Notes under the pieces: generated by a model
What the model saw: only the letters and a program-made list of their open reading frames with translations
Database searches by the model: none
What the model was told of the DNA's origin: nothing
Assembly: GCA_902596745.1 (NCBI GenBank)
Contig: CACJUZ010000007.1
Coordinates: forward strand, 1-37,344
Length of the DNA: 37,344 nucleotides
Origin: an uncultured Pelagibacteraceae bacterium
GTDB lineage: Bacteria > Pseudomonadota > Alphaproteobacteria > Pelagibacterales > Pelagibacteraceae
Direction of reading: 5' to 3'
Made by a program: the position numbers and the translations under genes
Part shown: piece by piece, positions 1 through 7,204 of the stretch
Position numbering within the stretch: position 1 is the stretch's first letter
Layout of the letters: each line of letters opens with the position of its first letter

Positions 1-240
1 GAATTAACATTTATAGGTATGAAAGAGTCAAGTCTTGAAAAATATGAAAAAATTCAAGACAATATTTTTGCTACAGTTAAATTTGTATCCGATATAATTT
101 CAGTAAAAAAAGATAAAAACAATAATGTGGTTGAAGGAAATCCAGACAGAATAAAAACTGTTACAGACCACTGGAAATTTTCAAAAAAAGTTTCGAGTAA
201 TACCCCAAATTGGTATTTAGCTGAAATTTTACCTAAGTGA
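1..240 (+). CDS. Tim44-domain protein, C-terminal part (5' end outside window)
   Basis: The reading frame is open from the first base, so the gene starts upstream; only the last 79 residues are seen. The end carries the pattern V-T-D-H-W-x-F-x-K followed by S-N-T-P-N-W-Y-L-A-E, which matches the close of Tim44/MBA1-like domains (usually TDxWTFxR ... PNWxL). In Alphaproteobacteria such proteins are membrane-anchored by an N-terminal helix and are often encoded beside an Smr protein and hslVU, as here; their exact role is unclear. The last four bases overlap the next gene (GTGA), suggesting translational coupling. The family call rests on the short C-terminal motif and the neighbourhood. Confidence 0.72.
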   Translation, partial: ELTFIGMKESSLEKYEKIQDNIFATVKFVSDIISVKKDKNNNVVEGNPDRIKTVTDHWKFSKKVSSNTPNWYLAEILPK

Positions 241-653
241 AAAAAAAGGATTCTTTATCACAAAGAGACAAAGATGATTGGAAAAATTTTTTAGAAGATA
301 CTTCTCCCATTCCTAATAAAGATCAAAAACATCAAATTGAAAACAATACAACTAATATATTTAAATTTGATTTACATGGATACTCTTTAGATGAAGCAAA
401 TAAAAAAGTTAAAGAAATAATTAAATTATGTAGTGAAAAAAATTATAAAGAAATACTTTTAATTACTGGGAAAGGGTTACATTCAAATCAAAATGATGTT
501 TATAAATCTTCTGATTTGGGAAAATTAAAATTTTCTGTTCCTGATTTTATACAATCTGACACAGAAATTTCTCAACTAGTTAAGTCTATTATTAATGCAC
601 CACAAAAAGATGGAGGAGAAGGTGCTATAATTATAAAATTGAATAAATTATAA
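237..653 (+). CDS. Smr-domain protein
   Basis: 138 residues. A charged N-terminal region of about 40 residues is followed by a small MutS-related (Smr) domain: [11 protein letters not shown] near residue 44, [10 protein letters not shown] near 75 and [10 protein letters not shown] at the end. The DLHG and TGKG motifs are typical of the nuclease-like Smr fold; stand-alone Smr proteins have been linked to DNA or RNA cleavage, but the substrate of this one is unknown. The start is GTG overlapping the previous stop (GTGA). The stop abuts the antisense stop of hslU in the 6-bp palindrome TTATAA, so the two convergent genes have no spacer. Confidence 0.85.
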   Translation: MKKKDSLSQRDKDDWKNFLEDTSPIPNKDQKHQIENNTTNIFKFDLHGYSLDEANKKVKEIIKLCSEKNYKEILLITGKGLHSNQNDVYKSSDLGKLKFSVPDFIQSDTEISQLVKSIINAPQKDGGEGAIIIKLNKL

Positions 654-2027
654 AATAAATTTAGAGAGGTCTGTATCTTTCACCAGATTACCCAAGTTTT
701 CTTGAACAAAATTCTTATCAACAACTATTTTTTCTCCAGCTCTATCTGTTGCGTTAAAACTTATATCATCTAAAACTTTCTCAATAATAGTATGTAATCT
801 TCTAGCTCCAATATTCTCAATTGAGGAGTTTACCTCAGTAGAGATTTTAGCTAACATTTCAATACCATCATCTTTAAATTCTAAATCAACATTTTCTGTT
901 TTAAGCAGTGCTTTGTATTGTTTTATTAAGCTATTATCTGGTTCTTTTAAAATTCTAATAAAGTCTTTCTCATTTAATGCACTTAATTCTACTCTTATTG
1001 GTAGTCTGCCTTGTAGTTCTGGAAGTAAGTCTGAAGGTTTTGCAAGTTGAAAAGCTCCGGAAGCAATAAATAAAATATGGTCTGTTTTGATTGGACCATG
1101 CTTTGTATTTACAGTTGTTCCCTCTATAAGAGGGAGAAGATCTCTTTGTACTCCTTCCCTTGATACATCTCCACCGACCCTATCACCTCTTGCAGAAACT
1201 TTGTCAATTTCATCTAAAAAAACTATACCGTTATCCTCGGTCGATTTTTTTGCTTCTTGAACAATTTTGTCTTCTTCAATCATCTTATCTGACTCTTGGG
1301 CAACTAAAATCTCGTGAGATTCTTTTACGGTCATTTTTTTCTTTTTACCTTTTTTGTTACCCATGGATTTACCTAATATGTCACCAATGTTTACCATCCC
1401 GACATTTGCTCCAGGCATACCAGGTATCTCGAAGCTTGGCATGGATGATGAAGAGTCCATTACCTCAATTTCAATTTTATTATCATCTAAATCACCATTT
1501 CTTAATCTTTTTCTAAAGCTTTCTCTTGTAGCGACAGATGCTTTATTACCAACTAAAGCGTCAAGCACTTTTTCCTCTGCCAGTAACTGAGCTTTTGCGT
1601 TAACTTCTTTTCTCTTTTTCTCTCGCTCCATAGCTATTGCGATTTCAACTAGATCTCTGATAATTTGTTCAACATCTCTTCCAACATACCCTACCTCAGT
1701 AAATCTAGTAGCTTCTACTTTAATAAATGGCGCTTCTGCTAACTTAGATAACCTCCTTGATATTTCAGTTTTACCAACTCCAGTTGGTCCAATCATCAAA
1801 ATATTTTTAGGTAAAACTTCATCTTTCATTTCGTCTGATAAAGCTTGCCTTCTCCATCTATTTCTTAAAGCAACAGCAACAGCTTTTTTTGCTTCTGTTT
1901 GACCAATTACATATCTGTCTAACTCGGAAACTATTTCTCTAGGAGATAAAGCGCTAACTTTACTTTGATCGGTTTTATTTTTATCTTTAACCAAATTAAG
2001 GTTTGTAACTTTTTTTGTTCCAGACAT
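648..2027 (-). CDS. hslU: ATP-dependent protease ATPase subunit HslU
   Basis: Clp/Hsp100-family AAA+ unfoldase of the HslUV (ClpYQ) protease; it unfolds cytoplasmic substrates and feeds them to HslV. Visible are Walker [10 protein letters not shown] near residue 82, the pore loop GYVGRDV, Walker B VFLDEID near 270, an inserted I-domain in between, sensor-2 region IGARRLH, and the C-terminal LSKFIL tail that docks into HslV. I start at the ATG at 2027 (M-S-G-T-K-K), one base after the hslV stop, giving 459 residues, close to the usual 435-460. A longer in-frame extension to 2084 exists but lies wholly within the end of hslV and looks unrelated to the family. Confidence 0.96.
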   Translation of the reverse strand: MSGTKKVTNLNLVKDKNKTDQSKVSALSPREIVSELDRYVIGQTEAKKAVAVALRNRWRRQALSDEMKDEVLPKNILMIGPTGVGKTEISRRLSKLAEAPFIKVEATRFTEVGYVGRDVEQIIRDLVEIAIAMEREKKRKEVNAKAQLLAEEKVLDALVGNKASVATRESFRKRLRNGDLDDNKIEIEVMDSSSSMPSFEIPGMPGANVGMVNIGDILGKSMGNKKGKKKKMTVKESHEILVAQESDKMIEEDKIVQEAKKSTEDNGIVFLDEIDKVSARGDRVGGDVSREGVQRDLLPLIEGTTVNTKHGPIKTDHILFIASGAFQLAKPSDLLPELQGRLPIRVELSALNEKDFIRILKEPDNSLIKQYKALLKTENVDLEFKDDGIEMLAKISTEVNSSIENIGARRLHTIIEKVLDDISFNATDRAGEKIVVDKNFVQENLGNLVKDTDLSKFIL

Positions 2028-2028
2028 C

Positions 2029-2568
2029 TTATAATTTTTCCATTGTAATATTGTTGTTCGTGAAAACACAAATCTCTGAAGCAACTTTAATAGCTTTTTT
2101 TGCTATATCTTCAGCCTTCATATCAGTTTCCATTAAAACTTTTGCTGCAGCTAAGGCATAATTACCGCCTGAACCTATTCCAATTATACCGTCTTCTGGT
2201 TCCAAAACATCACCAGTGCCTGATATAATAAAACTTTTCTCCTTATCTGCCACTGCCATTAAAGCTTCTAATCTTCTTAAATATTTATCGCTTCTCCAAT
2301 CTTTGGCTAGTTCCACGGCAGCCCTGGAAAGATTACCTGCGTGTTTTTCAAGTTTTGCTTCTAATCTCTCAAATAATGTAAGTGCGTCAGCGGTTGAACC
2401 TGCAAAACCCGCAATCACATTTCTTTTCTCAATCTTTCTGACTTTTTTTGCTTTACTCTTAAGTACTGTATTACCCAGGCTTACCTGACCATCTCCAACT
2501 ACTATAGTTTCGTTATTCTTTCTCAAAAGAACAATTGTGGTTCCATGCCATTTTTCAGCTGTATTCAT
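2029..2568 (-). CDS. hslV: ATP-dependent protease proteolytic subunit HslV
   Basis: 179-residue threonine peptidase, the chambered partner of HslU. The N-terminus reads W-H-G-T-T-I, so processing after Gly9 would expose Thr10 as the catalytic nucleophile. [10 protein letters not shown] and the later [13 protein letters not shown] segment are typical of the family. It is first in an hslV-hslU operon with a one-base gap. A sigma-32-like promoter is visible just upstream at 2577-2604, fitting the known heat-shock control of this operon. The spacer to divergent hisB is 102 bp. Confidence 0.96.
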   Translation of the reverse strand: MNTAEKWHGTTIVLLRKNNETIVVGDGQVSLGNTVLKSKAKKVRKIEKRNVIAGFAGSTADALTLFERLEAKLEKHAGNLSRAAVELAKDWRSDKYLRRLEALMAVADKEKSFIISGTGDVLEPEDGIIGIGSGGNYALAAAKVLMETDMKAEDIAKKAIKVASEICVFTNNNITMEKL

Positions 2569-2576
2569 ATTGTTTT

Positions 2577-2604
2577 ATGTGGAGATTAATTTTATTTCTT
2601 CAAT
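2577..2604 (-). promoter_or_regulatory. Putative sigma-32 (RpoH) promoter for hslVU
   Basis: On the minus strand an ATTGAA -35 element (2599-2604) is followed by exactly 14 bp and a CTCCACAT -10 element (2577-2584). The heat-shock consensus is CTTGAA, 13-15 bp, CCCCATNT. The -35 has 5 of 6 matches. The -10 has 6 of 8 scored against the CCCCATAT form, with its last base only 8 bp before the hslV ATG, so the leader would be very short. hslVU is a classic RpoH target, which supports the call, but the -10 is imperfect. Confidence 0.45.
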
Positions 2605-2620
2605 AGACATTTTGAGTTTA

Positions 2621-2649
2621 TTGATAAAAAGCCCGTTTATATATATATC
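2621..2649 (+). promoter_or_regulatory. Possible sigma-70 promoter of the his operon
   Basis: TTGATA at 2621-2626 and TATATC at 2644-2649 are separated by 17 bp, about 20 bp before the hisB ATG. The whole stretch is an alternating T/A run, so chance matches are likely. I see no leader peptide with histidine codons and no attenuator hairpin. Confidence 0.35.
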
Positions 2650-2670
2650 ATAGGGTTAATAGGCTATTTT

Positions 2671-3261
2671 ATGAAAAGAAAAGCTAAAATTTTAAGGAAA
2701 ACAAAAGAAACAAACATCTCTGTCGAAGCCAATATAGACGGCAAGGGAAAATACAACATAAAAACTGGAATAGGATTTCTAGATCATATGCTTGAACAAC
2801 TTTCAAAACACTCACTTATAGATCTAAACATCAAAGCGAAAGGCGACACACACATTGATCTCCACCACACCACGGAAGATAGCGGAATAGCAATTGGTGA
2901 AGCTATAAAAAAAGCCGCTGGAAATTTAAAAGGTATAAAAAGATATGCTTCTACAATGATACCTATGGATGAGACTTTAAGCAGAGTTTCTTTAGACGTT
3001 TCCAACAGGCCATATCTTATCTGGAAAGTAGATCTTAAAGTAGAAAAATTAGGAGAAATGGATACTGAGCTTTTTAAAGAATGGTTCCAAGCTTTCTCTC
3101 AATCAGCAGGCATTACTCTCCATGTTGAAAATATATACGGAGATAACAGTCATCATAAAATTGAGTCTTGCTTTAAAGGTCTGGCAAGATCTTTGAAAGA
3201 TGCATTTACAATAGATAGTAGAATTAAGAATTCGATACCCTCGACCAAAGGTAAAATTTAA
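2671..3261 (+). CDS. hisB: Imidazoleglycerol-phosphate dehydratase
   Basis: 196 residues, the usual length of the monofunctional enzyme (no N-terminal histidinol-phosphatase domain). It dehydrates imidazole glycerol phosphate to imidazole acetol phosphate, the sixth step of histidine synthesis. The metal-binding motifs are clear: [16 protein letters not shown] near residue 33 and [10 protein letters not shown] near 66, with D-N-S-H-H-K in the C-terminal half. It is the first gene of the his operon, followed after 4 bp by hisH. Confidence 0.96.
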   Translation: MKRKAKILRKTKETNISVEANIDGKGKYNIKTGIGFLDHMLEQLSKHSLIDLNIKAKGDTHIDLHHTTEDSGIAIGEAIKKAAGNLKGIKRYASTMIPMDETLSRVSLDVSNRPYLIWKVDLKVEKLGEMDTELFKEWFQAFSQSAGITLHVENIYGDNSHHKIESCFKGLARSLKDAFTIDSRIKNSIPSTKGKI

Positions 3262-3265
3262 ATTA

Positions 3266-3901
3266 ATGTTATTAACTGTTGTTGATTATGGAGTTGGCAA
3301 TTTAAGATCAATCGCTAAATCTATTGAAAAAGCAAACTCAGATAGTAAGCTAAATTATTCTATAAAAGTAAGTTCGGACATAAATGATATAAAAAAATCA
3401 GACAAAATAGTTTTGCCAGGTCAAGGGTCTTTCAAAGCGTGTAAAAATGGAATTAATAATATCAAAGGATTGTTAGATGAGCTTAATCAGAGTGTTCTAG
3501 TAAAAAAGAAACCTATTTATGGAATTTGTGCAGGTATGCAATTATTTGCCACTAAAGGGTACGAAGAGGAGGAAACTAATGGGTTAAATTGGATACCTGG
3601 AGTCGTTGCTAAATTAGATATAGGCAAAACTAATTTTAAAGTCCCTCACATGGGATGGAACGAACTTAAAATTGAAAATACTTCAAAAGTTTTTAAAGAT
3701 GTAGTAGATAATAACCATGCTTATTTCATACACAGTTATGAATTTATTCCACAAGATAAAAATAACGTTTCTATAACAACAAATTACGGTAAAGATGTTG
3801 TAGCCGCTGTATCTCAAGAAAATATTTTTGGTTCACAATTTCACCCAGAAAAAAGTCAAAATACTGGAACAAAAATATTAACAAATTTTCTTAATTTATA
3901 A
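3266..3901 (+). CDS. hisH: Imidazole glycerol phosphate synthase, glutamine amidotransferase subunit HisH
   Basis: 211-residue class-I glutamine amidotransferase. It releases ammonia from glutamine and passes it to HisF. The N-terminal VDYGVGNLRS, the nucleophile in YGICAGMQL (Cys88) and the catalytic His193/Glu195 in QFHPEK are all present. The stop overlaps the hisA start in TAATG, a one-base overlap that suggests coupled translation. Confidence 0.96.
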   Translation: MLLTVVDYGVGNLRSIAKSIEKANSDSKLNYSIKVSSDINDIKKSDKIVLPGQGSFKACKNGINNIKGLLDELNQSVLVKKKPIYGICAGMQLFATKGYEEEETNGLNWIPGVVAKLDIGKTNFKVPHMGWNELKIENTSKVFKDVVDNNHAYFIHSYEFIPQDKNNVSITTNYGKDVVAAVSQENIFGSQFHPEKSQNTGTKILTNFLNL

Positions 3902-4620
3902 TGAAAATATTCCCTGCGATAGATATTAAGAACAAGAAATGTGTAAGATTGATAAAGGGAGACTTTAACAATCAAACTACATATAAATCTTCACCAATTG
4001 AACAAGCTGGAAGATACAAAGATTATGGATTTAAAAATTTACACATTGTTGATTTAGATGGAGCTTTAAATGGAAAAACTGTGAACTTAGATGCCATAAA
4101 AAAAATATTAAGTAAATATGATTTAAATATTGAAATCGGCGGAGGTTTAAGAACGCTAGACAGTATTAAGCAGTATATTGATTTAGGTGTTGAAAAAGTA
4201 ATTCTAGGTAGTGCAGCAATAAAAAATAAAGAATTCCTTAAAGAGGCTTGTGTTAAGTTTAAAAATAAAATTGCCCTAGGATTAGACGCTAAAGATGGAT
4301 ATCTTGCAGTTTCAGGCTGGACAAAAAATTCAAATATTAAAACTGTCGATTATTTAAATGAGGTAAATGACTTTGGTGTTAGTAGATTAATTTTTACAGA
4401 CATTAACAGAGATGGCACCAAAGTTAGCCCAAACTTTGATGAAACAATAAAAATAGCAGACAAATCTAATTGCCCTGTAGTTATTTCTGGAGGCGTGTCT
4501 TCTATTGAAGATGTCAAAAAAGCAAAAGAGCTAGGTAATAAAAACATTGAAGGAATTATAATTGGAAAAGCTATCTATGATGGTGATATAAAACTTGATG
4601 AATTAGCGAAAGAAATTTAA
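3901..4620 (+). CDS. hisA: ProFAR isomerase HisA
   Basis: 239-residue (beta/alpha)8-barrel isomerase that opens the ribose ring of ProFAR to give PRFAR. The acid-base pair is seen as Asp8 in FPAIDIKN and Asp129 in ALGLDAKDG, and the phosphate-binding loops IGGGLRT and VISGGVSS are intact. It sits between hisH and a 44-codon basic ORF that leads into hisF, so the substrate-producing and substrate-using enzymes are made from one transcript. Confidence 0.95.
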   Translation: MKIFPAIDIKNKKCVRLIKGDFNNQTTYKSSPIEQAGRYKDYGFKNLHIVDLDGALNGKTVNLDAIKKILSKYDLNIEIGGGLRTLDSIKQYIDLGVEKVILGSAAIKNKEFLKEACVKFKNKIALGLDAKDGYLAVSGWTKNSNIKTVDYLNEVNDFGVSRLIFTDINRDGTKVSPNFDETIKIADKSNCPVVISGGVSSIEDVKKAKELGNKNIEGIIIGKAIYDGDIKLDELAKEI

Positions 4621-4627
4621 ATTTAAA

Positions 4628-4762
4628 ATGGTTGCAAAGCTATCTACGATAAGAAGAAAAATTAAAAATGGAGAAAAATTAGGATTTTCGGAAAGAGCCA
4701 GAGCTGTTAACAAAGGATTATTACCTAGTAAAGCAAAAAAAAAGAAAAATGTTAAAAAATAG
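4628..4762 (+). CDS. Small basic protein within the his operon, unknown function
   Basis: A 44-codon ORF starting ATG 7 bp after the hisA stop and ending 14 bp inside hisF in another frame. It reads [13 protein letters not shown], then [20 protein letters not shown] and a lysine-rich tail. About 40% of residues are Lys or Arg; there are no cysteines, no membrane segment and no signal peptide. Without it, hisA and hisF would be separated by 128 bp, by far the largest gap in this otherwise gapless operon. That argues that the stretch is coding. I do not recognise the family; a ribosome- or nucleic-acid-binding role would be a guess from charge alone. Confidence 0.55.
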   Translation: MVAKLSTIRRKIKNGEKLGFSERARAVNKGLLPSKAKKKKNVKK

Positions 4763-5507
4763 AATCATACCTTGCCTAGATGTTAAAAATGGAAGAGTAG
4801 TTAAAGGAATAAATTTTGTAGATTTGAAAGATGCCGGTGATCCAGTTGAACAAGCTAGCATTTATAGCAATGGAGGCGCTGATGAAATATGTTTCTTAGA
4901 TATAACTGCAAGCAATGAAAAAAGAAATACCATAATAGATGTTGTCAATAAAACTGCAGAGAAGTGTTTTGTACCTTTGACAGTTGGCGGTGGAATAAGG
5001 ACGATAGATGATATTAGGAATTTGTTACTGGCTGGTGCTGATAAAGTTTCGATAAATACTGCAGCTGTTAAAGACATTGATTTTGTTAAAGAAGCTTCAA
5101 AGAAATTTGGAACTCAATGTATGGTGGTGGCTGTTGATGCAAAAAAAGTTTCAGATGGTAAATGGGAAATCTTTACCCATGGAGGAAGAGAAAAAACTGG
5201 AATAGATGCTATTGATTTCTCAAAAAAAGCAGAAGCTAATGGTGCTGGCGAAATCCTTTTAACTTCTATGGATAAAGACGGTACCAAAAGTGGATATGAT
5301 TTAGAACTTTTAAACATAGTTACAAAATCTGTTAATATTCCAGTTATTGCATCTGGAGGAGCTGGAACTTTAGATCATTTATATGATGCCATAGAAACAG
5401 GAGGAGCTAGCGCTGTTCTTGCAGCTTCCATTTTTCATTATGGAAAATTCACTATTAAAGAAACAAAAGAATATTTAAAATCTAAGAATATTCCAGTAAG
5501 GTTGTAA
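4749..5507 (+). CDS. hisF: Imidazole glycerol phosphate synthase, cyclase subunit HisF
   Basis: 252-residue (beta/alpha)8 barrel that joins HisH ammonia to PRFAR, producing imidazole glycerol phosphate and AICAR. Both catalytic aspartates fall at the classical positions: Asp11 in PCLDVKNG and Asp130 in VVAVDAKK. The phosphate loops TVGGGIRT and IASGGAGT are present. The start at 4749 lies inside the end of the small upstream ORF; hisE follows after a single base. Confidence 0.97.
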   Translation: MLKNRIIPCLDVKNGRVVKGINFVDLKDAGDPVEQASIYSNGGADEICFLDITASNEKRNTIIDVVNKTAEKCFVPLTVGGGIRTIDDIRNLLLAGADKVSINTAAVKDIDFVKEASKKFGTQCMVVAVDAKKVSDGKWEIFTHGGREKTGIDAIDFSKKAEANGAGEILLTSMDKDGTKSGYDLELLNIVTKSVNIPVIASGGAGTLDHLYDAIETGGASAVLAASIFHYGKFTIKETKEYLKSKNIPVRL

Positions 5508-5508
5508 A

Positions 5509-5781
5509 ATGCTTAAAAATTTGGAAGACTTAATAAAAACAATTAGAGACCGAAAAAATTCATCTTCTGATAAATCCTATACAAACAAACTATTAAATGA
5601 CAAAGATTTATCTGTTTCTAAAGTAAAAGAAGAAGTGGCTGAGCTAATTGAAGCTGTGGAAAAAAATACAAATAAAATTCACGAAAGTGCTGATGTAATA
5701 TACCATCTTTTGGTATACTTAGAAGCAAACAACATTAAAATTGAAGAGGTCATGAAAGAATTAGAAAAGAGAAAAAAATAA
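5509..5781 (+). CDS. hisE: Phosphoribosyl-ATP pyrophosphatase
   Basis: 90-residue all-alpha MazG-like hydrolase catalysing the second step of histidine synthesis, PR-ATP to PR-AMP. Visible are the acidic helix V-K-E-E-V-A-E-L-I-E-A and the E-S-A-D-V-I-Y-H-L-L-V-Y-L segment typical of HisE. The length is normal for the stand-alone form; hisI is not in the window. The last base of the stop is shared with the start of the HIT gene (TAATG). Confidence 0.93.
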   Translation: MLKNLEDLIKTIRDRKNSSSDKSYTNKLLNDKDLSVSKVKEEVAELIEAVEKNTNKIHESADVIYHLLVYLEANNIKIEEVMKELEKRKK

Positions 5782-6137
5782 TGCCTTACGACAAAAACAA
5801 TATTTTTGCTAAAATTTTAAGAGGTGAAATACCCTGTAAAAAAATTTTTGAAAATGATTATGTTTTGTCTTTTCATGATATAAATCCTCAAAAAAAAATT
5901 CATGCGCTTGTTATTCCTAAAGGAGAATATATTGATTTAGATGATTTCAATAAAAAAGCGAGCGACAAGGAAATAGCCGAATTTCATAGAGCTGTAAGTC
6001 ATGTTTCAAGTTTGTTGGGTGCTACAAAGAAAGGTTATAGAGTGCTCTCAAACATTGGTTCCGACGGGGGCCAAGAAGTCCCACACTTACATTTTCATAT
6101 TTTTGCAGGAGAAAAAGTAGGAAGAATGGTCGCATAA
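5781..6137 (+). CDS. HIT-family nucleotide hydrolase (HinT-like)
   Basis: 118 residues. It has NIFAKILRGEIPCKKIFE at the start, HALVIPK in the middle and the histidine triad HLHFHIF at residues 102-108, with the nucleophilic His expected at 104. HinT-type proteins hydrolyse adenosine phosphoramidates and aminoacyl-adenylates. It is coupled to hisE by a one-base overlap. A HIT gene next to hisE is common in Alphaproteobacteria, but it is not known to act in histidine synthesis. Confidence 0.93.
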   Translation: MPYDKNNIFAKILRGEIPCKKIFENDYVLSFHDINPQKKIHALVIPKGEYIDLDDFNKKASDKEIAEFHRAVSHVSSLLGATKKGYRVLSNIGSDGGQEVPHLHFHIFAGEKVGRMVA

Positions 6138-6138
6138 A

Positions 6139-6648
6139 ATGAAAAAAGTTCAAAGATATTTTTTAGATTATAAATTTTCGAAAAATGGTAAGGTTGTTGA
6201 AATCAAGAGTGAAAACTCATTAAAGATTTTTCTTAACGATAAAAAAAATTATGATGTAAATAAATTTTTCTATAAGCAAATCGGTAAAGACCACTTTTGG
6301 AGAGATAGACTAGTATGGACAGATAAACAATGGCTTAAATATTCCTCTAATCCACTTTTAGAGACTTGGGTTCTCCAAGATAGTAAAAATAATTTGATAG
6401 GATATTATGAAATTGAAAAACACGACAATAAAGAATTTGAGCTTATTAATATGGGTGTATTAAGCGAACATAGATCTAAGGGTTATGGATCTTTATTGTT
6501 AAATCATGTTCTTAAAAATTCTTTTGACAACAAAGCCGATAAAGTTTGGGTTCATACTTGTTCATTAGACCATAAGTTCGCTTTATCAAATTACTTATCA
6601 AGAGGTTTTAAACTATTCAAAAAAGAACAAATTGATTTTGTAGCTTAA
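6139..6648 (+). CDS. GNAT-family N-acetyltransferase
   Basis: 169 residues. The acetyl-CoA binding core is seen as L-I-N-M-G-V-L-S-E-H-R-S-K-G-Y-G-S-L-L-L near residue 110, the R/Q-x-x-G-x-G/A loop of GNAT enzymes. The preceding strand G-Y-Y-E-I-E-K-H and the following VWVHTCSLDH segment fit the fold. The acceptor substrate cannot be told. It starts one base after the HIT stop and closes the his-operon run. Its stop overlaps the lolA stop on the other strand (TTAA). Confidence 0.85.
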   Translation: MKKVQRYFLDYKFSKNGKVVEIKSENSLKIFLNDKKNYDVNKFFYKQIGKDHFWRDRLVWTDKQWLKYSSNPLLETWVLQDSKNNLIGYYEIEKHDNKEFELINMGVLSEHRSKGYGSLLLNHVLKNSFDNKADKVWVHTCSLDHKFALSNYLSRGFKLFKKEQIDFVA

Positions 6649-7202
6649 CCTTTTTTTGGTAAAGAAAAAATTTTATCATCAACCATTTGATTAACTGATG
6701 TAATTTCGATTTCAAATATCAATTGATTATTATATTGATCTGATGTTACCCAACCAGCTAATAAGAAATTATTTTTATTGAACCTGATCAATGTTTTGGA
6801 ATTATTTTCATCAATAAAGACAATATTTAAGTAATCATCAATTGTAGTATCACTATTTTTTATAATTTTTATTAATTCGTTTTTACTAAGAATGTTAAGA
6901 AAATTTGACTTTGATAATGGATAAAAAAGTGTTTTTCCATACCTTTTTTGAGTAATTGCCATCATTTTTTTATTAATAATAAGTTCTTTTTTATTTTTAT
7001 CTGCATAATCACATTTTAATTTGTTAGGAAAAACAAGAATGCATTTTCCTCTTTCTAATTTTTCATTTGTTTTTTGAATAAAGTTAAACTGTATATTATC
7101 TATACTATTTAATTTATTTATGATTTTAGATTTCTCAGCGGCTGAAATATTTGCAAAGATGAAAAATAAACAAAAAAAAATGGCAGCCTTTAATAATTTC
7201 AA
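6645..7202 (-). CDS. lolA: Outer-membrane lipoprotein carrier protein LolA family
   Basis: 185 residues beginning with a signal peptide (K-L-L-K, then a hydrophobic run AAIFFCLFFIFANISA, likely cleaved before AEKS). The mature part fits LolA: N-I-Q-F-N-F-I-Q near the start and G-K-C-I-L-V-F-P-N-K-L-K-C-D-Y in place of the usual GxxxxxxPxxxRxxY. LolA shuttles lipoproteins across the periplasm. It directly follows ftsK, the usual alphaproteobacterial order. The start is TTG at 7202, two bases after the ftsK stop. Confidence 0.82.
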   Translation of the reverse strand: MKLLKAAIFFCLFFIFANISAAEKSKIINKLNSIDNIQFNFIQKTNEKLERGKCILVFPNKLKCDYADKNKKELIINKKMMAITQKRYGKTLFYPLSKSNFLNILSKNELIKIIKNSDTTIDDYLNIVFIDENNSKTLIRFNKNNFLLAGWVTSDQYNNQLIFEIEITSVNQMVDDKIFSLPKKG

Positions 7203-7204
7203 CT

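Noticed and set aside
1160-1590. Open frames on the plus strand within hslU
   Set aside because: They are opposite strongly conserved AAA+ coding sequence and have low-complexity, Leu/Phe-rich translations typical of antisense frames.
2028-2084. 19-residue N-terminal extension of HslU
   Set aside because: It lies entirely inside the end of hslV and has no similarity to HslU; the ATG at 2027 sits one base after the hslV stop.
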